Part shown: positions 11,649 to 20,924 of the stretch, piece after piece
How positions within the stretch are numbered: the stretch's first letter is position 1
How the letters are laid out: every line of letters begins with the position of its first letter
NCBI GenBank assembly: GCA_001557505.1
Contig: LSAX01000003.1
Span: 2,232,001-2,296,000 of the forward strand
From: Reticulascus tulasneorum
Taxonomy: Eukaryota > Ascomycota > Sordariomycetes > Glomerellales > Reticulascaceae
Reading direction: 5' to 3'
Length of the DNA: 64,000 bases
Program-made: the position numbers and the translations under genes
Notes under the pieces: generated by a model
The model's input: only the letters and a program-made list of their open reading frames with translations
Told to the model about the DNA's origin: nothing
Databases searched by the model: none

Positions 11649-13523
11649 ATGCCGAAGCAACATGTTCTTTTCGGGCGGCCGATCCCTCGCTTTGGCACCC
11701 GGCGTCTGTCCTTTCTTCTCGCCAGCATCTCCATATTTGCCGTCTTTACCCTGATCATCACGTTACCCAGTGCCATCCCCGCCGGCCCCAGCCTGTCCAA
11801 ATACACGGACCGCAAGTTCTCGATCCCCAAGATCAAAAACCCCTTCTCGTCGAGCGTCCTGAGTCCCTTCGGGCAACCATCTCATCCGCCCCCGAGGCAG
11901 AAGAACGATACATATGAGGAGTCGTCGTGGTGGGCGGATTGGAAATGGCTCGCCGTGCCTTTCTCCTCGTCGTTGACGCTAGACGAGGATCGATCACTTC
12001 TTCCGCCGCTGAAGGAGCGCCCGCCGATTTATTGCTACTACGACGTTACTATACGGAAAGATGGGCCGAGCAAGGATGCGGAGAGCGATTTGCTCCTGAC
12101 GTGGAGACGGGCGTGGTGGGCGCAAGGATTCAAGCCCATCATCCTAAGCGCAGCGGAGGCAATGAATAATCCAATGTACGAAGAACTTCAGCGGAAAGAG
12201 GTCGATCCGGATCTTAAGATTGATATCATGCGCTGGCTGGCCTGGGAAAACATGGAAGGTGGACTGCTATCGCATTATACCTTGTTGCCCATGGGCTCTC
12301 GGGAAGATCCTTTGCTGGTGTATTTGAGGCGAGGCGAATACCCAAAGCTCACCAGATGGAACCAACTCGACAATGGCCTCTTTGCCGGGGCAAAGGTGGA
12401 TATTGCGGCTGCAATTACAGCCACTATGGGTAGCTCCAAGGTCAAGGACTCGAAGGATTTCCTCACAGCTGCCCCGGAGGGGACCTTCGAGGTTGACAAC
12501 TTCCCAACTTCCGTAGCCTATTACGACGCGACTGTGATCGAGAAGAAGTACGGGAAAGTCGCTGAAGCAATCGGTTTAGATCGAGCGAAGGGCCTGAAGA
12601 GCCTGAACGCTCTCATCAACTCGCATCTGCACAACAACTGGCAAAACGTATTCCACGATGGCATCGCCGTCCTCAAACCACTGCCAAAGCACACCACCCA
12701 TATGATCAGAAATGCATGGTTCCTAGCCCAAGATCTATCACAGTGCTCCGAATCTCCGATGCCGTCAACATGCCCGCCCAACAATGCTAAGTGCACTCCC
12801 TGCGCGGGACTGGCGACCCCAAAGCTCTCGACTCCTGGCCGCTATCACAACACCTCTGCTCTTTATACAATCGGCACGGTCCCTCACCCTTACACCATCG
12901 CCCTCCTCTCAAATCTGAAAGAAGTCATTGATGTTGCCTGGGTCCGCCGTGTTTCCGAACGAGACCTTTGGCTCTCCGCTGCAACGCAAGACCTCCTCGG
13001 CAGCGGCGTCTCCGGCGGTCGCCGCGTCATGAGATTCAAAGAAGCGGTCGCCGGCGACTACGCTACTGCACACTCCCTCTGGCTCACTGCCGAGAAAGAT
13101 ATCCCCGAAGGCATAGACTGGCACTTCGGCTTCGCAATCCCCCGCAACGCTACGGACTGGATCGGCAAATCCGAGACGCCTGTCCCGGGGCCCGAGCGAC
13201 GTCCGCAGGCGAAGCATGACCGCGCCGATGGGCCCGTTGCGTCAGAGGCGGACCTCGAAAAGGAGCTGCCGCTGCTGGCCAAGGCGAAGGAAGTCGGCGC
13301 GAGCAAGGCTGTCCCCGAGACCGCGATCCGCAACGCCATCGAAGCATGGAATCTGGCAGATACCGAGGCGTGGAAGTTCGCAAGGGCCTTCCTGGCGAGG
13401 CGGATTATGGAGAGAAAAGAGTGGGAGAAGCAGGAGAGTAAGTACGCCAAGGGCGCAGGGACTGAGAAGGGGAGGAGGCAGGGTTGGACAGAGCGGTGGC
13501 GGGATAAAGAGAATGAAGATTAG
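11649..13523 (+). CDS. Unknown type II membrane protein, possibly Golgi glycosyltransferase-like
   Basis: Single exon, 624 residues. A short basic N-terminus is followed by one hydrophobic anchor at about residues 20-45 (LSFLLASISIFAVFTLIITL), then a large lumenal part, i.e. the type II layout usual for Golgi enzymes. The lumenal region has conserved-looking blocks (PPIYCYYDVT, DLLLTWRRAWWAQGFKPIIL, WNQLDNGLFAG, SHLHNNWQNVFHDGI). A Cys-rich loop contains CPPNNAKCTPCAGL. The C-terminus is Lys/Glu/Arg-rich. The pattern 'short kinship term, then a WWAQGFKP nucleotide-sugar-fold-like block' suggests a glycosyltransferase-like fold, but I see no DXD motif I would trust, so enzymatic function is only an inference. 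High G+C at third codon positions supports real coding. Confidence 0.8.
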   Translation: MPKQHVLFGRPIPRFGTRRLSFLLASISIFAVFTLIITLPSAIPAGPSLSKYTDRKFSIPKIKNPFSSSVLSPFGQPSHPPPRQKNDTYEESSWWADWKWLAVPFSSSLTLDEDRSLLPPLKERPPIYCYYDVTIRKDGPSKDAESDLLLTWRRAWWAQGFKPIILSAAEAMNNPMYEELQRKEVDPDLKIDIMRWLAWENMEGGLLSHYTLLPMGSREDPLLVYLRRGEYPKLTRWNQLDNGLFAGAKVDIAAAITATMGSSKVKDSKDFLTAAPEGTFEVDNFPTSVAYYDATVIEKKYGKVAEAIGLDRAKGLKSLNALINSHLHNNWQNVFHDGIAVLKPLPKHTTHMIRNAWFLAQDLSQCSESPMPSTCPPNNAKCTPCAGLATPKLSTPGRYHNTSALYTIGTVPHPYTIALLSNLKEVIDVAWVRRVSERDLWLSAATQDLLGSGVSGGRRVMRFKEAVAGDYATAHSLWLTAEKDIPEGIDWHFGFAIPRNATDWIGKSETPVPGPERRPQAKHDRADGPVASEADLEKELPLLAKAKEVGASKAVPETAIRNAIEAWNLADTEAWKFARAFLARRIMERKEWEKQESKYAKGAGTEKGRRQGWTERWRDKENED

Positions 13524-14165
13524 ACGAGACGTTCAGTGTTGTATTTACATATTTATTAGAGCTCGCCGCGGTTTGCTTCATGTCCAGTTCTGGACCGGAC
13601 ACTGTAGAGTAGGACGGGAGATATTGATGGGCATGCATGGAGTTACAGCGGTTTGTCTCGGGCAACTGTTTCTTCAACATACATTGTGCTAGATAGTCGG
13701 CAGGGCCACGGGTCTTGAGCCCCAGGAGAGGGTCTCCTATTGTTGAACTGCTTCCCATTTTCCAAAGTCTCTACTTTTTTATGCCGTCCCGATGCCGATT
13801 GTCACTCCACGCCACATTCATGATCACGATCTAATTCATCATCTTCCACACACCGAACACGGGTAGCTAGAGTCCTCTTTTTAGTTGACGCCCAGCCGAA
13901 AGGTGGTGTGTCGTCTCGTCTTATTTTGTTACTCGAGCTAGCTCTTTCCTTCATGCATTTTCTTAGTTTTCAGAAATCGTTTACCAGAAGACAAAATGAT
14001 AGGTAGTCGGGATGTTGAATCCGATAAAATAAAAAAATAAAAAATCCCCTCCCGTTCAAAGTTCGTCAAGAAAAAAAAAAAACCCCCTTCCCTGGCAGAG
14101 AGCAATGTTGGTAGTTGAATGCCAAACGTCTGTCTTCCGCCCCTCTCCCTTACCACGTCGGACTA
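13524..14165. other. Convergent intergenic region
   Basis: 640 bp between two convergent genes. It contains A-rich runs (14028-14046 and an uninterrupted run near 14071-14082) and likely 3' UTRs of both neighbours. No coding or RNA gene seen. Confidence 0.5.
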
Positions 14166-15172
14166 TCAAGTGGACGACGTATCGCCGCCCATCTCGCCGC
14201 TAAGTTCCCGTGACGTTGGGCCACGCCTCGCAGATCCTGAGGCGAGATCGACAGACTCGCCCAAGACTGCCTTGGTTTGAGTGGCTGTCTCCCCGTTGTG
14301 GCGGGCATCGAGCTCGTTCCAGGATTCTCCGCCGTTGGAGCGGGCCGCGCTCGCGGTCTGGGTGGACTCGACGTATGTTCGCAACGCCAGGCGCGCGCTC
14401 TCTACAACCTTCTCCGCATGCATCAATGCATTTTGAAGCGCTTGAACTGTCGGGTCTCGAGTTTCCGTCCCAGGAACTTCGTTCTCAGAGAGTTCTTGGC
14501 TGGTCTTGTTTCGTGAAACTCCATTCTTGGCAATCTTGGTCTCCTGGGCTTCCAGAAGTTCCCGAACATGCCCGTTAATCCACAGGCCGTCCAGTTGGGC
14601 CTTGGTCATATCCTTCGCGCCGCTGATTTGCCCGCGGCACGTGGCTGTCCCGCAGAAGCAATCAAAAGGCTGGGCCATGTTCCATTCCGTAGACGGGTAG
14701 AAGAACTGGTTCACAAACACGGGTAAGCTAATTTGGCGCACGAGAAAGGCAACGGAAAGAGTGACGGACGGTCAATTCTTCTCCCGGCCTCAGCCCTTTC
14801 GGACCCGCCAGAATGTTGAAGTTGGCCGTGTCAAAGATCTACGCAACGGCAGTGTTAACCAATATCACACCTTTCGGCGGCGGAGCATGTCTCTTCCCAG
14901 GCCCAACTAACAAGAGACGGTTCGCAAGAATGGTTGATGTACAGGAGATCGCTGTTCAGGTTGAGGTGCCTGTCCCTCGCGATCTGGACCGTAGCATAGG
15001 TTGGCTCCTCGGCTATGGTGCAAGGAGGGAATGCCATCTTTGCATAGACAGCGAAAGGAGGCAGCGCAACTCTAGAGATGCTCTTGGTCAAGAACTCCGT
15101 TGCGCTAGCGAGGATGACCTCTTGGACGTCCGGGTGGGACGGTTGTGCCCAGTGAGGGCTGATGGGTGCCAT
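14166..15172 (-). CDS. Short SET-domain protein with post-SET cysteines
   Basis: Three exons: 15172..14912, 14838..14770, 14705..14166; introns of 73 and 64 nt; 289 residues. It carries the C-terminal half of a SET methyltransferase fold: YINHSCEP (Asn80-Pro85), the AdoMet/pseudoknot motif, then LRPGEELTFFYPSTEW and a post-SET-like CFCGTATCRG (Cys126, 128, 133). The usual N-terminal SET strand signature (GxG near the start) is not obvious, so lysine methyltransferase activity is inferred, not shown. After residue ~150 a coiled, Lys/Glu-rich and Ser-rich tail follows. Substrate is unknown. Convergent with the 11649 gene. Confidence 0.82.
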
Positions 15173-16551
15173 GATAGCCTTGACAACTACTTTCGTTCTC
15201 CTTGCAAGTAGCGCCTGTTCCCTGGGGAATTTAGCTGATTATCACATGCGAGCGAAGTCATTGACCAATCTCACTCAAATTGTCTTGACCTTAACGCTGG
15301 GTGCTGCGCCAAAGTCTGTTAATATCTGGTAGAATAGAAATAATGTTACAGCAGTTGGACGAGGTCAGGATTGACAACTCGGCATTTTCTCTGTATTACG
15401 AAAGCCCTAGAAGCGGAGATGCGCCGGCACCATCGATGGCATTGCCGAGCTGGCGAGGCTCCATGCAAATACTACGCAGCACAAGTAACTTGTTAGTCTC
15501 GCCGGACGTAGCCTAGGTTATGTAACTCTGATGCCATAGCGGGGGCGCGGGCTCTTAGTGTTGCGGGGCAATGGAGAACTCGCATCGTGGTCTTCCTGGG
15601 ATGGAATTTCCATCGCTCGACTCAAACGGACCAACGGCAAAGGAACACTGGCCTATCAGCGGCGGTTTGACGACGAAAACGGGAATATCGAGCCATGCAC
15701 AGACAGCCACACTGCAGGTCATACATATGAGTTCGTACAGGTGATTTGAGGGATTTGCAGGATCGTCAAGGCGCAACATGTTTGGACGATTTGTACGAAA
15801 AAACATCAACGGATGAGTCCGGATCCGGCAGCACTAATTACAGTTTGCTGATAGCATCCCGGTATCTAAGGTACGTCTTGCTATCCCGTTTCCTGGCGAT
15901 CAGCTCGCACGGAGAGGGGAGGTGTATTTCAGTGGGAGAAAGAAACGTCCCGGGACTGGGAAGACTTTTCATCGCTTAGGAACTAGAGTGGCCTTTGTTG
16001 TAAAAGACCTGGATCAAAATGTAGGCAATATGATGATGACATGAGCATTGCAGCTTTGGAGCATAGAAATGCAAACTTGAATGGCCCAGTGTGTGCAGCA
16101 AGCCCCGAAATTACAGGGCATCTGGCCCAACCGCCCAGCGGGTCCAAAAGGTAATTAGAGTGGCAAACTGACTGCCCATTAATTTACCTGTCCTGGGAGC
16201 ATGTAACTAACTGCCTGCAGCCTCACTGTTAGTCTAGACTGCCTTACCTACCTTGGAGAATCAATTGTCCCAGTGACAGCGGCTCGATAAACTCCGGCCC
16301 ACCCTCTCCTATACTTAGCTCCCGCTACGAAACATCGACTGTGCTCTTCAGCCCTACATTCACCATGAAATGATGCCGAAGCCATCTGCCCCCAAACGGC
16401 CTCCCAATCACAAGTACGGCGCCAGGCTAAATGGTTGCGAGACTCTATCTTGTATTTTCAGCCCACCATCTTTCAGGGTTTTGCACCACTAGCACTCCCG
16501 GAAATCAAAGCTCTAAGCAGCGGCCTTATCTACCTAGGTAGTTGGAAACAA

Positions 16552-16569
16552 CGCGGAGTACACTCCGCG
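16552..16569. promoter_or_regulatory. CGG-N8-CCG palindrome
   Basis: CGCGGAGTACACTCCGCG is an inverted repeat with 8-bp arms and a 2-nt spacer. It places CGG and CCG triplets 8 nt apart, the geometry bound by some Zn2Cys6 regulators. No promoter context is proven. Confidence 0.3.
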
Positions 16570-19500
16570 CCTCTCTCACTGCGGGAATATCGATTCATCT
16601 GCAATACGGCAGGGATGGATCGCTACATGACCGACGAATGAGCTGCTTCTCTGAATCCAAACTCACACTGGTTCTAACGGTTGACGACTGGTGCTGATGG
16701 CCGCGTAGCTCGAGTGAATCACAGAAGACGGTCTGACGTGAAGCGAGTCTTATAACCCACCACCAGGTCTTAGCAGCCAAGCCCTCGCCGTCATCCGGCA
16801 CCCATCTCCCCACGCTATCCCTTTCCCTGCAAGCGTACCGGGGATTGAAGGCCTTGGACACGGGCCAGAATCATGATGGGACTGTGCTTTTTGCTGACTG
16901 CTTTGCTACTAAGCTGTTCCGGCCAGGAGAAGCCTTGCTAGCGCCGTCTCGCAATGCCCTTTTCAAGGCGGAAAGCCGGTTATCAGACAACACACGGGCC
17001 GCGTGAATGTCCCGCTTCTGCCCGCACCTTGCCTTGTTGATTTAATAAGGAGACTTTGATAACCTACCGAACCTCCCCGTCGCTCCCCACGTGGCAATCT
17101 ACTCAGAGCCTCAAGCGGGAGCGAGGCGAACACTTCCGGAGTCGACTCCAACAAGAGTTTGGCTGCGCAAGGTCGAGTCTTCGCATGCTTGCTCATTGGT
17201 GTGGCACACCTGTGGTCGGTCGGCGGCATTCAGAGCGGCCAGGCCATACATTTCCATACGCACCATGATGCTCCGTACCCTCCCTGCATCGCCTGCTCAC
17301 ACATTGCAGGCTGGCTTGAATCCCATGTCGCTGGGAGGAGGTGTGGTGAATACGATTCTCTGATTCGAGCGCCAGCATTCTACCAGCCGCTCCTCCATGG
17401 CTGCAGGTTACGGTCCAGACGCCCCGTTTTTACTTCCAGAACTGTCCGTGCTGTTTCAGATGGTAGGGCAAAGGATCCATTTCGACTGCGTTTGTGAGCT
17501 GTCAACGCAGAGCCAGCCTTGCTAGTGACGGACTCCCTGCATTCTTTTGGGGCTAGGTAGGGGATCTTCTGCCGTCTGGCCTTCCCGTCCCTTGAAATAG
17601 CAAGGCCTGGCGGTCCAATATGGCCCCATCGTCCCCGAAAATCTCGTCCGAGTTGGTGGGACCAGAGCAATATGTCGTCCACTATATAAATACGCGGCCA
17701 CAAATAAGGCGGCATTTTGGGCGGTGAAAGCCCGCTCGGGACTCGCCTGCTGGTAGGTAGTGATTCCGTGTCTGTGATCTTGTCAGCTGGACTGTCAAAC
17801 AGGGTTGAGATCCCTGCCTCAACCATACTTCTCTGACAGCTCCATGAACAGGTCGCAGCTGGGTGCCTGTGCGTCCTTATTTTGAATCGAGAGCTGTCAC
17901 TTGAGGGCTGGCCTTGGCTGGTCACTCGACAGGACAGAGATTGGCCATAGATGACTTCAGTTGGTGCTTGCCACCATCTCTCGGGGCGATCAAACCAGCC
18001 GGGGGGGTTCAATGCGGTCTACCACGTGCTCTCTTCGGTAAAATCTCCTATGGGTGTGATAGCAGGCCGGATATGTCTCCATGCTGCTAGACAGCCACAT
18101 GTTGGCGTTCTAATCATGATGGGATTACTCCCACGCTCCCCACCTTGCCTGGTTACTCGATCCTTCTTGCGGCCCGTGATGGTGGGGGGTGGGGTGGCGA
18201 GGCCGATTCTTTAAAAGATGCCCAGGTCCATCGTTGCGAGCCTTGGAGTGCAAAGTCCCACGCTGCTCATCCAAGGCCGCTTGCCAGACCAACCAGGTCA
18301 TTTGAATGGTTCTACACCACGTCCCGTCTGAGACGCGCTGAGTTGGTTACTGAAGCTCAAAGATCATCGCGCAGCACTTCGGCATACCCTCAAACAGATT
18401 GATACAACCCGCTGCACTTTCATCATTTGAACCGCAAAGTCAAACGAGATGCAGTTGTTCCTCATAAGGTCGCCACCACGCGAGGGCGACAAACCCCGCC
18501 CGAAACCACAACCCGATCCACCTGTTCCTGTTCCGGACGGCCCTGACGATGGTCAGGAATCATCTCCGCGCTGAAAATACTTTGCGACCCCAACAACCCG
18601 AGCTCTCTTGTTGCTAGCCATTGGCTGTTCAGCTACTCAACAATGATCCGGACTCTGCGCAAAGCTGAGGGTTTGTCTCGGCAAACACTGCAGAGACGCT
18701 AATGTGTCAAGAAATGCGATCTGCTCTCGGAAACTGAGGGGGCTATCCTCTTCATCAACTTTCTTCTCGCCCTGGGATCCACATTGGAGGAGGTGGTGGT
18801 GCTTGATTTCGTTGGACCTTCAGCTGAGGTACCATGTCCAAGGAGGATCGATTATGCAGTGCCTGTCCGTCGGTACGGGAGGTGCATTGAACATTCGGAC
18901 GACCATTGGGGCGGCGACCTGTTTCATTGGGTGTGATCTGCGGATCTGGCGATCACAGTAACTCATTCTCATCTTTCCAACGTTTCAACATCTTCTGCCG
19001 TTTTTGTGTGTGGCGGTTGTGTGCTTGTCGACGCGTCAGAGCAGTCAATGGGCTGCAGCTTGGGAGCTTGCGGAGCAGAAGACACTGTTTGTGTAGCGTG
19101 CCGAGCCTTTCATCTGGATTTCATGCTGTATCCTTTTCATTGCTGCCATAATATTTGAGGGTTTAATGGTGGAGGAGTCGACAAGACTTGTAATACTCTG
19201 ATGAATGAGCAAAGGAATCCTCTAAGAAACGTATTAGTTGTGAGAAATGGATGCTTGCCTCGCTAATTAAATATGTAACGAAATTGCCGCAACGTCGCAT
19301 CCAATCTCCGGCCCACCTTAATATTCTAAACGGCCCTGCGAGTTTGCTTTCCTTTTCATTGCCGTCAAATTCAAATTTCTGTAGTCTTTGTTGAATGCGA
19401 TCCGCACGAGAACTGCACAGGCGCCCTTTGCTGTGAAACTCAACAGAGTACCATAGAACAGCTGGATACTGGTGTGGGTGCAAGTGAAGTTGCGAATGCC

Positions 19501-20332
19501 GACGTCAAACGTAAGAAAGCGACGTCCGTGCAAGCCGCTTCTGCCAGGCCTTCGCGAGTCTACAACGCTTGAGGAGTGTAAGTTATGATGGAGACGGACC
19601 GTTCTCCCCAAAGAGATCCCAAAGGGACTTCAAAGGTAGTCTCATTGAGTGCCTGCTTGCAACATTGTGCCCGGCAAGCAATACCGTAGGAGAGCATCGC
19701 GATTCATATTTCCTGTAGAAGCGGTCTTTTGTGTGTTGTACAAGGCAAGCCCGGACATGTGTCTTCCCATGAATAAGATCCTTTAATGCACTTGCTGACC
19801 TGTCTCTCGGCTGCGATGACTGCTCCAATGCCTCTGGATGGTCCTTTCTTCATGATGTTCATGAGTAGACAGTCATCATGACGTATGCGAGCCAGAAACA
19901 CCCTCTGCCTCCTGGCAAGTGCGCAGCAGCGAGGAGACTCCACGGCCGTCGTCATATCATAACCATCTCGACTCCCTCAAGTTTGGTGCGCGGCACTCAA
20001 CAAGCAATCCCAAGCAGGTGAATTCGCTGGACGAGATGGACTCTCAAGATGGCACCTCCTCGGTTTGGACGGGCCCCACGACAGCCAGACCCGCGTGGGC
20101 CTTCCGCTTGTGTCTCTTGGGTTCTCCTTGACGCCCCGTATGCACATATTTGACTGCCCACCATGATCGCGCGACTAAAGGAGTACGCGCATAATGAAGC
20201 AAACTCGCATGACCCATCCCACAACACGTCTCTGCTCGTTTACATCTCTCATTTCCTTCCCTCCCTCGAGCTTCACGCCTTCTCACTCGAGAAAACCTTT
20301 GCGCACCATCAAGATTCCTTCCAGGAAGCATC

Positions 20333-20425
20333 TCATCATCCAGTAAGTCAACTTCATCATCCAGTAGACTGCAGCTGGGTAGCAGGTATTATCACTGCCC
20401 ACTGCCCACTGCCCACTGCCCACTC
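20333..20425. repeat. Short tandem repeats upstream of the 20925 gene
   Basis: Two copies of ATCATCCAGTA (about 20335-20345 and 20357-20367) are followed by four tandem ACTGCCC/ACTGCCC-like heptamers at about 20394-20423. Low complexity only. Confidence 0.6.
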
Positions 20426-20924
20426 CCTCTGCTCTTGGCTAGATAGAACGAAACTTGGCCACACCTGCGCATCCGAGATTTCAGCAGGTTTTCATCCTCC
20501 TTCGTCGAGTCGGAAGGGAAATCCATCTTCTTCTATCGCAAAACATCATCTCCTCCCACACGCTGACATCGAACACCAGGTCAACGGCGACTCAAGCCGA
20601 TACACCACCCTCAGTTCGACTGTCTTCGAATATTTCGTTGGAAACGCCGTCTCGAAGGCTCTTGTATGCATATCAGTCGCCGATTTTGCTGTTGCTTCGC
20701 TAATTTCAGTAGGGCAAATTCTCATACTCCTCTCAAGGTTGTTTTTTGTAGGCATGATGCCCTTGCTTATGATGTCTCAAGTCGTTATTCGGAAAGTCGT
20801 TAACATTAGCAGTACTCGTGAACAGAACACTCCCATCGGCCTCATTCTTCTCACCTGATTCGGATCCGCTGCCACAGCGTCGAGAAGCATAGAGCCTTCG
20901 TTCTTTGCTTCCATCCGAGTCAAA

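Larger units (their letters stand above)
15173..20924. other. Gene-poor 5.7-kb region
   Basis: No reading frame here has recognisable domains, consistent splice-joined exons or coding composition. The longest are 17380..18012 minus (210 residues) and 20163..20858 plus (231 residues); I do not accept either as a gene. The region contains an 8+8 palindrome near 16552, a TACCTAGGTA motif near 16531 and 7-nt tandem repeats near 20394. It may be an extended regulatory/leader region of the 20925 gene or hold a non-coding RNA. Confidence 0.45.

Noticed and set aside
17380..18012. 210-codon minus-strand ORF in the gene-poor block
   Set aside because: Amino-acid composition is erratic, no recognisable motif, and no splice-compatible continuation on either side.
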